Part shown: piece by piece, positions 26,086-34,325 of the stretch | How the letters are laid out: each line of letters begins with the position of its first letter | Numbering within the stretch: position 1 is the first letter of the stretch | Source: JBGTCY01 sp041748615 | GTDB taxonomy: Bacteria; Bacteroidota; Bacteroidia; Chitinophagales; CAIOSU01 | Length of the DNA stretch: 49,836 nt | NCBI GenBank assembly: GCA_041748615.1 | Contig: JBGTCY010000193.1 | Span: 1-49,836, forward strand | Reading direction: 5' to 3' | Position numbers and translations under genes: made by a program | The notes under the pieces: generated by a model | Databases searched by the model: none | Told to the model about the DNA's origin: nothing | The model's input: only the letters and a program-made list of their open reading frames with translations

Positions 26086-27468
26086 TCATAATCTTTTCTT
26101 AATGAATATGAAATCATCCTGCTTTTGTAATTTTATTTTTGTCATCAATGACATAATCCTAATTTTTAATCCTTCTTTTTCGATGAATTGAATAAGGGTT
26201 TCTGAATTTTTTTCACGTTCATTCTTTTTCTCTAAAAAATCTTTGAAAGGCTTGAGGAATAAAAATTTTTTAGTTTTTCTTTCAGTTTTAAAATTCAGAC
26301 TCAGTGTATTTTTAATAAACTTAGCTGCCGAAGGTGAATCCGGATCAAGGGGGAATTCAATAGTGTCAAAACCCCAAAATATTTTTTTAATTATTTCATC
26401 GTCTTGAATTTTTTCAATAAGATTATACCTCCACTTTTCTAATTCATTCACTAAATCGACATGGTTATTGTCCTCTAAAATATTTAATAATTGTTTATTT
26501 TCAATAATTCTTTTTTTGATATCATTGGATATTCTATCAATAGTTTCTGAAGTTAAATTTTCTCTTACCAAAGTTAAAAAAATATCATAAACCTCTTTGT
26601 TAGAGAATTCAATATGGTTGTAAATATCTTTATTAATCCAATAACCAAAAGGTGTATAGAAACTATATTTCTTAAATAGTTTGCTGGGCATACTAAAAAA
26701 TTTTGTTAATTCTTTAATATTTAAATAACCGGCTTCATCCATATGTATCACTAAATTCCCGCTATCGATTTTGCCGCCAAGTTTACTTGCAACCCTGTTT
26801 CTATTTATGTTTTTCTTGATCTTTAGTTTGAGTGAACTGATTGAATCCAAAGTAAAAGAGTCGTCTTTGTCTTTAAACAACATAAATCCATTCATAAAAA
26901 CATCTAAATCAGTAGTGTATTTTATTTTTTCATGTTTACTTGATTCAATGCCTTTTAAATTTTCAAATTCTACAATAAAGGTTCTAAGAACGCTTAAATC
27001 ATTAAGCAAAACCCCAGTTTCAACATTATCACCAAGAAATCCTTGCTTTGAAAAATTTGCTGAGGTTACCAGCAGTAATCCCGTATTTTTTTTAATTCTT
27101 GCTGATTTTACCTTTTGACCTGTTTTAATTAGCTTATAGTCTCCGTGAAAGTATGCCAAAGCCTTTCCATGAAAATATTTTTCTTGATTGATAGGATACG
27201 CTTGAAATAATTCATCTTTTTCTTTTTTTAAAGACTCTTCGTACTGGTTAAAAACATGTCTGGTAAGTATTAATTCTATTTTTATTCCATATTGTCTGCC
27301 AAATTTTTTAAACTCATCAAGAATTTTTTCCTCGCTGAAATAACAGCTTAAAATTTTAAGTTCACGTCTTTTTTCGGATTCATTTTTAGAAATAAGCTCT
27401 GTTATTTTATCAAATAAGACATCTTTTAGAATTTTGTATTTATCAAAAATTATAAACTCATTAAACAT
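26086..27468 (-). CDS. PLD-superfamily nuclease-like protein (restriction/defence type)
   Basis: The 460-aa protein has one phospholipase-D active-site half: His100-x-Lys102 in KYFHGKALAYF, then Ser136/Asn138 in LVTSANFSKQGFLG and Glu150 in NVETGVLL. A single HKD-like motif fits nucleases that act as dimers, such as BfiI-type restriction enzymes. The remaining ~290 residues are Lys-rich and helical, with no family I recognise. There is no signal peptide, so it acts in the cytosol. Codon use is strongly AT-biased compared with mutL. Its start overlaps the end of an upstream gene remnant, suggesting a former two-gene defence operon. A restriction or phage-defence role is inferred, not shown. 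Confidence 0.7.
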   Translation of the reverse strand: MFNEFIIFDKYKILKDVLFDKITELISKNESEKRRELKILSCYFSEEKILDEFKKFGRQYGIKIELILTRHVFNQYEESLKKEKDELFQAYPINQEKYFHGKALAYFHGDYKLIKTGQKVKSARIKKNTGLLLVTSANFSKQGFLGDNVETGVLLNDLSVLRTFIVEFENLKGIESSKHEKIKYTTDLDVFMNGFMLFKDKDDSFTLDSISSLKLKIKKNINRNRVASKLGGKIDSGNLVIHMDEAGYLNIKELTKFFSMPSKLFKKYSFYTPFGYWINKDIYNHIEFSNKEVYDIFLTLVRENLTSETIDRISNDIKKRIIENKQLLNILEDNNHVDLVNELEKWRYNLIEKIQDDEIIKKIFWGFDTIEFPLDPDSPSAAKFIKNTLSLNFKTERKTKKFLFLKPFKDFLEKKNEREKNSETLIQFIEKEGLKIRIMSLMTKIKLQKQDDFIFIKKRL

Positions 27469-27784
27469 GACTGATTGTTAAAAGGGTCTCAATATAATTT
27501 TTAAATTTCCTTCTATCTTCAATATATTTTTTTCGAATGTAATTATAACCTTTCCTGTCGGATTCAAATATTGATCCATTATCAGTCATACTTTTATATG
27601 TAGATAAAACACCGCCAATCTACTTAAAAATCCGACTTTTTCATTATGAGATGAAAAGGGATTTGTAGGCGCAAACGCAAGCCGTTTATTTCTACTACCA
27701 AATTCAAAAGGATAGAAAGAGCGAATTCTTTCAGGTTTAAAAAATCTATGATAAAGCACAGGAGAGTTAAACTGGTCAAGTATT
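27461..27784 (-). pseudogene. 3' remnant of the gene preceding the PLD nuclease
   Basis: Reading on the minus strand, one frame runs from the duplication edge at 27784 (ILDQFNSPVLYHRFFKPERI, later NKRLAFAPTNPFSSHNEKV). It stops at 27586, but the neighbouring frame continues (STYKSMTDNGSIFESDRKGY, then IETLLTISHV) and ends at TAA 27461-27463, overlapping the nuclease ATG. One missing base in the run at 27606-27609 would join them. The 5' part is absent, replaced by mutL codons 1-17. The family is not recognised. It is probably the C-terminus of a partner protein such as a modification or helicase subunit. Confidence 0.5.
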
Positions 27785-27996
27785 GCGGCAATCTGGTTAG
27801 CTAAAGAATCGGGCAATAATTGAATAATATCGGGCACTCGGAGAATAAAGTTTAATGTTCGTGGCGATGCGCGGAATGGCGGCTGCTTAAAACCGTGTCA
27901 AAATCCAGTAACAAAGATAAGCTAACAAAAAGAGTATGATGACGAAACGGAAGCGCGACTGCGATGCCTGCTTGCGCCTGTAGATGTAAGACTCCT
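27785..27996. repeat. 212-bp direct repeat, right copy
   Basis: Right copy of the segment at 25857-26068, with two base differences. It completes the 98-aa gene and retains the orphan first codons of mutL, fused in frame to the gene remnant at 27586-27784. Confidence 0.95.
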
Positions 27997-28183
27997 GCCG
28001 GATGGCTTCAAATTCTTTCGACAGCTTTGCCAGCCGCTCCTTCGTCATGGGCGTAGTGTCTTGCGAGCGCGTATGCACCATCTTGAACCGCTCCTCAATT
28101 TCCGCCTTCTCCTTGTCAAAGTAGCGCGGCTGATAATCAAATTTTCGAGGATTCACCTGCCTGAAAATGCGTGAGAGTACCAT
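27887..28183 (-). CDS. Small C-tail-anchored membrane protein (98 aa)
   Basis: The product is charged and probably helical over residues 1-75 (RYFDKEKAEIEERFKM, KERLAKLSKEFEAIRQ) with one C-terminal membrane helix (FVIILFLLAYLCYWIL). Similar short proteins are found upstream of mutL in other Bacteroidota, but I cannot name a function. Before the insertion it was directly upstream of mutL on the same strand, with about 50 bp between them. Its 3' end is duplicated at 25959-26068. Confidence 0.65.
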   Translation of the reverse strand: MVLSRIFRQVNPRKFDYQPRYFDKEKAEIEERFKMVHTRSQDTTPMTKERLAKLSKEFEAIRQESYIYRRKQASQSRFRFVIILFLLAYLCYWILTRF

Positions 28184-28530
28184 AGCACGAATTTAAACTT
28201 TCCTGAAAGATGTTGGCTTTTGATTTTTTATAAATGAAAAACGGGAAAGCGATGGACATTCGTCTGTGGATGATAAACTTTTTGCGCTTGCGTTGCACGT
28301 CTGTGCCTTGCTTTGATTTGTAGCGTAGTGCGATTAAAGTAGCTCGCATAATGCAAAGTTTGAGCATATGCAGCTATATGAATAGCTTGTACTTACCATT
28401 TTTACAGATTATAATTCACACTCGTTGTGCCAAGCCCCCTAATCCGAATCATGATTTTTTACGTTAGTTTTCCTGTTGATTCCCTGCGCTGCTGCGCAGC
28501 ATCTTTTTGTATCCAAATAAAAAACTGGAA
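28184..28530. other. Intergenic region with dispersed repeat fragments
   Basis: No gene is supported in these 347 bp. At 28301-28341 is a 41-bp sequence (CTGTGCCTTGCTTTGATT...) recurring at 48793-48833 with six differences. Near 28430 is half of the AAGCCCCC palindromic repeat. At 28490-28501 is the palindrome TGCTGCGCAGCA followed by T-rich sequence, just upstream of the WG protein start. Confidence 0.55.
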
Positions 28531-30114
28531 ATGAAAAAAAGAATCTTCTCTACTCTTCCTGTGTGCGTCATTCTGCTCTTTATGCTCTGCGGATTTTTTC
28601 ACAATACGCTCGCGCAAAAACAGCTATATGATATTGTCGAAAAAAAGGGGAAGTGGGGTTTAAAAAGCGGAAGCGAATGGAGGGTGCAGCCTGTTTACGA
28701 AAAGATTGCATACCGGAGTTATCCCTCAAAGTTTGGAATACTGTATGGCTACTTTGCATGGTCGGGTGGCAAAATAGATTTATACCACGATTATACAGTA
28801 ACCCTTCTTCTCCGCAACGTGCCAGAGAAAGACAGCGCGCATGTTATGACTTATTTTGAATTCGCTTCCTTCAGCACTATCACTCCTTTTTGGGAAAACG
28901 GATTGTGCGGATGGAAATATCAGCAATCCGTCATTCCCGCCCAATTTGATTCTATCCATGCGGTATTGGATTACAAGAATGATTTGGAGCAGTTGAAAGT
29001 GTACAAAAACGGAATGTTGGCATTGGTGGACAAAAACGGAACAGAACTCATTCCACCGGGAAACTATACTGATTTAGCCAGGAGATGGGCTCCTTTTTCA
29101 AGCACCTACCTAAAGGATGCGAAGACCGGGCAATTGCTTGAAGGGCTTTATTTTGATAAAAGCAGGGAAATACCGCCCCGCTATACTAAAATAGAATATA
29201 TCACAAGTTTTCATTCGAATGGCATTTATAGCAACACTCATTTCTACTATTGCGAACTGCCCGATGACGGTTGTGATTGTTTTGTGGTGACCGATTTCAG
29301 CATTGAAAGACTGCCCGTTGAATTGGAAACAGCTTATTGTGAAAGCAAGGGGCGCGAACGGAATCAAAAAATAGCGCAGGAAAAAGCAGCTGCCGAAAAA
29401 AGAGTTTGGCTAAAGGGGTTGAAGTTGTTTGCAAAAGGCGAAGAGATTGGCATCAAGGATGCCTCCGGAAAAATTATTTTGCCTGCCACAGCCACAGCGC
29501 TGGTAATTGGCAAATTGGATATTGACCCTGATGGCGACACGATAAAAATCACAAAACAACTATTGGAAGATTATAGCATAGACTGGGTATTTACCGATGA
29601 AATTCCCTTGCAATTCGACACCGTATTTGCTCCGATGACTGACCTTATGAAACACAAAATCATGGCGGAGTTGAACCCCTATAACAGCATTTCGGGCGAT
29701 TACAAACTGTACTTTGATGTGGAAATCACTCCGCAATATGACTACACAGCTACTATTTACAAGTATCAGGACAACTGTCCGCTTTGCGAAGGCAGAGGAA
29801 AACTACGGGATGGATATACGTACAGCTCGGAAACATTCACCTATGACCGCACCGTGAAAGACGGAACCACCACCATCACCCGCAAAAACTATCTGGCAAA
29901 TGAACGCGTATCCCCTAACGGTACTGTTTACACACCTGAGTACACGCAAACGTATGATAATTATAAAACCGTGAAGGAAAAGAAAACCGTCACCACTGCG
30001 GTTGAAAAATATAAAATCTGCACCCTTTGCAATGGCAAAAAACGCTACTCGTCATGCTCCATTGAATGGGATATGGAGAGAAAAGAGTATGTCTTGAAAA
30101 GAATCTGGTTTTGA
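28531..30114 (+). CDS. Secreted WG-repeat protein with DnaJ-like Cys motifs
   Basis: I chose the ATG at 28531 because it follows a GGAA purine stretch and opens a signal peptide (MKKRIFSTLPVCVILLFMLC); 28507 would add eight residues. The ~527-aa product starts with WG-like repeats (EKKGKWGLKSGSEWRVQPVY, ENGLCGWKYQQSVIPAQFDS). Near the C-terminus are two zinc-finger-like pairs, CPLCEGRGKL and ICTLCNGKKRY, resembling half-repeats of the DnaJ CxxCxGxG domain. The combination suggests a structural or chaperone-like envelope protein. Function not known. No neighbour is closely linked. Confidence 0.75.
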   Translation: MKKRIFSTLPVCVILLFMLCGFFHNTLAQKQLYDIVEKKGKWGLKSGSEWRVQPVYEKIAYRSYPSKFGILYGYFAWSGGKIDLYHDYTVTLLLRNVPEKDSAHVMTYFEFASFSTITPFWENGLCGWKYQQSVIPAQFDSIHAVLDYKNDLEQLKVYKNGMLALVDKNGTELIPPGNYTDLARRWAPFSSTYLKDAKTGQLLEGLYFDKSREIPPRYTKIEYITSFHSNGIYSNTHFYYCELPDDGCDCFVVTDFSIERLPVELETAYCESKGRERNQKIAQEKAAAEKRVWLKGLKLFAKGEEIGIKDASGKIILPATATALVIGKLDIDPDGDTIKITKQLLEDYSIDWVFTDEIPLQFDTVFAPMTDLMKHKIMAELNPYNSISGDYKLYFDVEITPQYDYTATIYKYQDNCPLCEGRGKLRDGYTYSSETFTYDRTVKDGTTTITRKNYLANERVSPNGTVYTPEYTQTYDNYKTVKEKKTVTTAVEKYKICTLCNGKKRYSSCSIEWDMERKEYVLKRIWF

Positions 30115-30224
30115 AAAGCGCCTTACCGAACAGATTTTCACTATGCCCTGACATGACCGGTGGTTTGGGATGGGGAGAAGAAAGTTGTGTTTTGTCTTAA
30201 AATAAGTTTACTCCCTTCATTCGT

Positions 30225-30266
30225 GCAAGCATTGAGGCGATTGCCCGGAGCAGATGCCTGCTTGTG
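30225..30266. repeat. 42-bp dispersed repeat, copy A
   Basis: It starts GCAAGCATTGAGGCGATTGC and matches 48962-49003 with three differences. Its outer bases GCAAGCAT/ATGCCTGC form a stem (one mismatch; perfect in the other copy). It lies downstream of the WG/zinc gene. Confidence 0.65.
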
Positions 30267-30307
30267 TGCTTATCGAAAGTTTATGGTATTAATACAATGA
30301 ATTTTTT

Positions 30308-31327
30308 TCACACCCAAACCTTCGTTCCTTCCGAACAATTACTACAGATGTCAATTTCTTTTCTTGACCTGAGCAGGCTCGCGCGAAATTCCCGGTAACG
30401 GTTTCCGTTCCAAACTTCTTTCAGTGATTGTTTTTGTAAATCTCCCATCACATGGGTGGCGTCTTTATCAAAACAGCAGGGAACCACTTTTCCATCCCAG
30501 GTCACTACACACGAGTGCCACATTTTCCAGCAATGATTCATCAATGCGTTTTTAATGCTGTAAAACCCGTTGCCCTGAAGCGCGTAGCGGGCATATTTTT
30601 CATTTTCCGGAATGAGTGAACTTCCTTTTTCAAAATCATAAATCTGCGCGGTTTTTAATTGCGCTTCCTCCGCGCCCGCTTCTTTTGCCATTTGATAGAA
30701 GCGCTGAATCTCACTTTCATTGTGACGAAACACTACCATTTGAAAAATAACACGCGGTGATTTTGATTTGAGTTTTTGTTTCCAGTTTGAAATATTTTTA
30801 GCGCCATCAAGCGCTTTCTGAAGATTGCCGCCTACCCGGTAAGCGGCATAGCTGTTCTGGGTGGTTCCGTCAATGGAGACGATTAAGCGCGACAATCCCG
30901 ACTCGACAGTTTTCCGCGCTTGTTCATCCTCCAAATAATGCGCGTTCGTGGAAGTGACCGTGTAAATATTTTTTTGCGAAGCGCGATGTACCAGTTCGGT
31001 AAACTGCGGATGCAGGTAAGGTTCGCCCTGAAAATAAAAGTACAGAAAGAGCAGGTGTTCTTGAGTTTCTTCCAATATTTTTTCAAACAGCGTTGGGCTC
31101 AACATGCCGGTAGGTCTGCTGAAAGAGCGCAACCCGCTCGGGCATTCTGGACAGCGGAGATTGCAGGAAGTGGTTGGTTCAATGGAAAGCGTGAAGGGTA
31201 ATCCGGAATGATGAGGGCTATTCGTCAGCCGCGACCAATAATAAGTTCTGAGAACTCGCAACGCGTTCGCGGATTTTGCCGTTGTGAGGGTTTTAAAAAA
31301 TTGCGGGATGTCATTATTGAAGAACAA
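30308..31327 (-). CDS. Radical SAM / SPASM domain protein
   Basis: The 339-aa protein has the radical SAM 4Fe-4S motif CxxxCxxC at Cys55, Cys59 and Cys62 (TTSCNLRCPECPSG). It also has a GEP-type strand (YFYFQGEPYLHPQF) and a C-terminal SPASM region with further cysteines (NHCWKMWHSCVVTWDGKVVP, then CCFD and DICSNCSEG). SPASM enzymes modify peptides or proteins or make cofactors. No precursor peptide gene or maturation partner is visible beside it. The substrate is unknown. The gene stands alone, upstream (in + coordinates) of a degraded toxin-antitoxin pair. Confidence 0.9.
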   Translation of the reverse strand: MFFNNDIPQFFKTLTTAKSANALRVLRTYYWSRLTNSPHHSGLPFTLSIEPTTSCNLRCPECPSGLRSFSRPTGMLSPTLFEKILEETQEHLLFLYFYFQGEPYLHPQFTELVHRASQKNIYTVTSTNAHYLEDEQARKTVESGLSRLIVSIDGTTQNSYAAYRVGGNLQKALDGAKNISNWKQKLKSKSPRVIFQMVVFRHNESEIQRFYQMAKEAGAEEAQLKTAQIYDFEKGSSLIPENEKYARYALQGNGFYSIKNALMNHCWKMWHSCVVTWDGKVVPCCFDKDATHVMGDLQKQSLKEVWNGNRYREFRASLLRSRKEIDICSNCSEGTKVWV

Positions 31328-31338
31328 ATGGGTGGTAT

Positions 31339-31754
31339 TTATTTTAATTCATTTATTCGCTTCTGAATTTCATTTGGATTCATTCTATCATGAAAAATTC
31401 CAAGGACTACAATTTTATTACGGTTTTCATCTTTGATATACCGAGAGTAGTCGAATTTTCGAAGAAAAGAGACGTACTCTCGGTTAATGCCGAATGTTTT
31501 ACCATTTCATAATTCGAAAACCTGAGTTGTTTCGGCATAAAGTAAAGTGTGTAAGGGAATCGGGATAACCTGATTTTTCTGATGTCATTAAAATACTTTG
31601 TCCAGTTCACCCGAACGTCACTGATTTTTGCAATCGTCTTGAAGATTTCATTTCTAAATTCCCATCCCAGTCCATCTTTATTTTTTTCATACCACATAAA
31701 AGCAATCTCTGAATCCGCATGGGCATCATTGGTAAAAACGACACTATCTTGCAC
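31339..31754 (-). pseudogene. ParE/RelE-type toxin gene split by a 98-bp element
   Basis: The first 72 codons read as a ParE-type toxin (DAHADSEIAFMWYEKNKDGL, DIRKIRLSRFPYTLYF). At 31538/31539 the 98-bp element begins, and translation runs through it to a premature end (115 aa). Beyond the element, another frame gives the missing C-terminus: YIKDENRNKIVVLGIFHDRM, then NPNEIQKRINELK and TAA at 31339-31341. Total length 416 minus 98 is 318 bp, exactly 106 codons, so excision of precisely the element restores a 105-aa toxin. It overlaps the antitoxin gene by 11 bp, as is usual for type II modules. The toxin should be inactive. Confidence 0.85.
31441..31538. repeat. 98-bp two-hairpin element, copy 2 (inside toxin gene)
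   Basis: Hairpin 1 is ACCGAGAGTA/TACTCTCGGT with inner stem TTTTC-GAA-GAAAA. Hairpin 2 is ATGCCGAA/TTCGGCAT. The left flank is TATA. The toxin frame shows that exactly 98 bp were gained, with no target-site duplication. Confidence 0.92.
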
Positions 31755-31965
31755 CTTTCCACTTCTTTTTTAATTCTTCCAAGGTGATGACATTTTCAGG
31801 ATTTTTTTGATACTCCTCAAAACGCTCCTGAAGTAACTGTTGATGCCAGACAGTATCATCGTCCTGATGTAAATTCAAAATCTGAGCGATTGCCCTCAAC
31901 TCTCTTTCATCATCAATTTCATCAATTTTTTCCTTGATTACCTTTTTCTTGATTTGAATATTCAT
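31744..31965 (-). CDS. Antitoxin of a type II module (orphaned)
   Basis: The 73-aa protein is charged and helical (KEKIDEIDDERELRAIAQIL) and ends in a segment that should bind a toxin (NPENVITLEELKKKWKGAR). The gene is directly upstream of the ParE-type toxin and overlaps it by 11 bp, the standard antitoxin-first order. This kind of short helical antitoxin without an obvious DNA-binding domain commonly accompanies RelE/ParE toxins in Bacteroidota. With the toxin broken by the 98-bp element, it now has no functional partner here. Confidence 0.7.
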   Translation of the reverse strand: MNIQIKKKVIKEKIDEIDDERELRAIAQILNLHQDDDTVWHQQLLQERFEEYQKNPENVITLEELKKKWKGAR

Positions 31966-32043
31966 GTGCTCGCAATTAAATGAAAATTAACAATGCTTGA
32001 TAGACAGGTCTGATTTTTTTTGAAGACCACCTAAGAAAATATT

Positions 32044-32907
32044 TCACTTCTGATAATCATAAAATCCCTTTCCGGTTTTTCTGCCCAACTGACCTGACTC
32101 CACTTTTTGTTGCTGAATGCGGCTCGGTCGAAATTTTGAGGCGGAATGAAACGATTCGAACAATGAGGAGGTGACGGCAAAATTAATATCATTGCCTACC
32201 AAATCCATCAGCCGGAATGGTCCCATTTTGAAACCCGAAGCTTCGGCAAGCGCGTCAATATCTTCATGAGTCGCAGCGTTTTCTTCCAGGATTTTCAGCG
32301 ACTCCACATAATAAGGGCGGGCGACACGGTTGACGATAAATCCGGGTGAATCATTCGCCATCACGGAAGTTTTGCCCATTTTTTCTGCAAGCCGGAATAT
32401 AGTTTGAGCAACCTGATTGTTTGTCAAAGCCCCGGAAATCACTTCCACCAACTTCATGAGATGCGCGGGATTAAAAAAGTGCATCCCGACCACTCTCTCC
32501 GGATGTGGCACACCGGCAGCAATGCGGGTGATGGGAATGGAGGAGGTGTTGGTTGCAAAAATGCAATGCTCATCATTCAACCTAGCTAAATGCCCGAACA
32601 ATTCTTGTTTTACCTCTAATTTCTCTACCGCAGCCTCGATAATAACTTCCGCTTTCAACCGGTTGAAATCCTCAATGAAAGAGATGCGTTGCAGAATTTC
32701 ATTTTTCTTCCCGGCATCTAATTTCTTTTTCTCCACCGCGACCTCTAAGTTTTTTTCAATCGTTTTTTTCGCTTTATCCAACTGCTCCCGGCTGATGTCA
32801 TATAACAATGTCGCGTAGCCGGACTGTGCCGCCACTTGCGCAATGGCAAGCCCCATCGCGCCTCCCCCGGCAACACCAATCGTCTTAATATCAGCAATTG
32901 AATACAT
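32044..32907 (-). CDS. 3-hydroxyacyl-CoA dehydrogenase (3-hydroxybutyryl-CoA type)
   Basis: The 287-aa enzyme has the NAD-binding start IGVAGGGAMGLAIAQVAAQS, a catalytic His/Glu region (VGMHFFNPAHLMKLVEVISG, motif HFFNP) and the C-terminal helical domain (SPGFIVNRVARPYYVESLKI, FKMGPFRLMDLVGNDI, GRKTGKGFYDY). It oxidises (3S)-3-hydroxyacyl-CoA to the ketoacyl-CoA in beta-oxidation or butyrate/phenylacetate catabolism. The single-domain length fits the Hbd/PaaH type, not the FadB fusion. It stands alone, so the exact pathway is undecided. Confidence 0.92.
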   Translation of the reverse strand: MYSIADIKTIGVAGGGAMGLAIAQVAAQSGYATLLYDISREQLDKAKKTIEKNLEVAVEKKKLDAGKKNEILQRISFIEDFNRLKAEVIIEAAVEKLEVKQELFGHLARLNDEHCIFATNTSSIPITRIAAGVPHPERVVGMHFFNPAHLMKLVEVISGALTNNQVAQTIFRLAEKMGKTSVMANDSPGFIVNRVARPYYVESLKILEENAATHEDIDALAEASGFKMGPFRLMDLVGNDINFAVTSSLFESFHSASKFRPSRIQQQKVESGQLGRKTGKGFYDYQK

Positions 32908-33018
32908 GGAAATATGAAGTGTTATTATATTGATTTTTAAAACAGGAACTTATCACTCCTTCTTTTAATCTAAAATCTCATCCTTTAAAATCTAATATCT
33001 AAAGTCAGACATCTGAAT

Positions 33019-34062
33019 TTATCCCGCCCCTTCAAACTGCCTTAAAAACCGAACATCGTTTTCAAACAAAATACGAATGTCTTTAATTTGATATTTCAGC
33101 ATGGCGATGCGTTCAATGCCCATCCCGAATGCAAAGCCGGTATAAATTTCACTGTCAATTCCGCAATTTTCCAATACTTGCGGGTCCACCATGCCGCATC
33201 CCAGAATTTCAACCCAGCCGGAACCTTTGCAGACCGGGCACCCTTTTCCGCCACAGATAAAACAGGTGACATCCAACTCGGCTGATGGTTCGGTAAATGG
33301 AAAGTAGGAAGGACGTAAACGAATGCGCGTGTCTTTGCCGAAAAACTCCTGCGCAAAATATAACAGCGTCTGCTTCAGGTCGGCAAATGAAACATTTTTA
33401 TCAATGTACAGTCCTTCAACCTGGTGAAAAAAACAATGCGAGCGCGCGGAGATGGTTTCATTCCGATAGACTCTGCCCGGACAAATAACACGAATGGGCG
33501 GTGGCTGATGGTCCATGACGCGCACCTGCACCGTGGAAGTATGTGTGCGCAATAACCATTGTTTGTCTTCCGTCACAAAAAAAGTATCCTGCATATCGCG
33601 CGCGGGATGGTCAGGCGGAAAATTCAAGGCGGTGAAATTGTGGCGGTCATCTTCGATTTCATTGCCTTCGGCAATCGTGTAGCCGATGGCGCTGAAAATA
33701 TCATTGATTTTTTTGCGGACAATAGAAACCGGATGACGCGAACCCAATTCAAGCGGAACACCCGGCATCGTGAGGTCTATTTGTTCCGAAGATTTTCCGG
33801 TAGAGTTTTCCAACTGCCGTTGTAATATTTCAAACTTACTTTCGGCTTCCTGCTTAACGGTGTTCAACACCAACCCGAAATTTTTTCTTTCCTCCGCGGG
33901 TACTTCTTTCATCAGCGCGAACAGGTCTTTCAGCCTGCCTTTTGAGCCGAGCCAATGAATTCTGAATTTTTCCAACTCGGCAGCCGAAGAAATTTCCGCG
34001 CTTCAGATTTGTTCAACCGCCTGTTGCGTTTCTTCCAAATATTTTTCTAATCCTGTTTCCAT
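33019..34062 (-). CDS. pheS: Phenylalanine-tRNA ligase alpha subunit with an in-frame TGA
   Basis: Read from ATG 34062-34060 the frame spans 348 codons, the usual PheS length, but codon 20 (34005-34003) is TGA: METGLEKYLEETQQAVEQI, stop, then SAEISSAAELEKFRIHWLGS. The remainder is fully conserved: RSHCFFHQVEGLYID (motif 2), CFICGGKGCPVCKGSGWVEI, LGCGMVDPQVLENCGID and GFAFGMGIERIAMLKY (motif 3). The enzyme pairs with PheT to charge tRNA-Phe; pheT is not in this window. If the TGA is real, translation could restart at TTG 33975, losing most of the N-terminal coiled coil that contacts tRNA. Elsewhere TGA is an ordinary stop (ileS, tonB). A sequencing error or nonsense mutation is likeliest. Confidence 0.9.
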
Positions 34063-34325
34063 AAAATTGAGGTTTCCAAGATAGGAAAAAGGAAGAACGT
34101 AACCCTGATGACCAGGCTAATGTGTGTTTAGGTAATTGCAGGTCATGTCATTTTATTCTATCAGAGACGAGGGATGAGTGTCGAGGGACGGCAACCAGAA
34201 TTTGGCTAAACATGTTTTCATAAACTGCAAAAATTTATATCCCCAACTTAATCAATCTCCCATCAATTTTATTTTTTCAGGTCGGGTTGAGTCTTAGCCT
34301 TTAATTTTATAGAAAACACACCGCC

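Larger units (their letters stand above)
26069..27784. mobile_element. AT-rich insertion with long target duplication
   Basis: 1716 bp lie between the two 212-bp copies, visibly more AT-rich than the surroundings. They carry a PLD-type nuclease and the end of a second gene on the minus strand. There is no transposase, integrase or terminal inverted repeat. Both host genes at the site (mutL and the 98-aa gene) stay complete because each keeps one copy of the duplicated segment. This matches the long-target-duplication insertions described for some restriction-modification units. Confidence 0.8.

Noticed and set aside
26069..27784. Classical insertion sequence or integron
   Set aside because: No transposase, integrase, terminal inverted repeats or short target duplication; the flanking repeat is 212 bp of host sequence.
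27586..27837. 83-aa protein starting like MutL
   Set aside because: It is the duplicated first codons of mutL joined at the duplication edge to a gene remnant; a by-product of the insertion.
28137..28367. 76-aa minus-strand frame
   Set aside because: It overlaps the start of the 98-aa gene in another frame, has no protein-like pattern and runs through a dispersed repeat.
33019..34062. Stop-codon reassignment (TGA as an amino acid)
   Set aside because: Other complete genes here (ileS, tonB) end in TGA, so the standard code holds.
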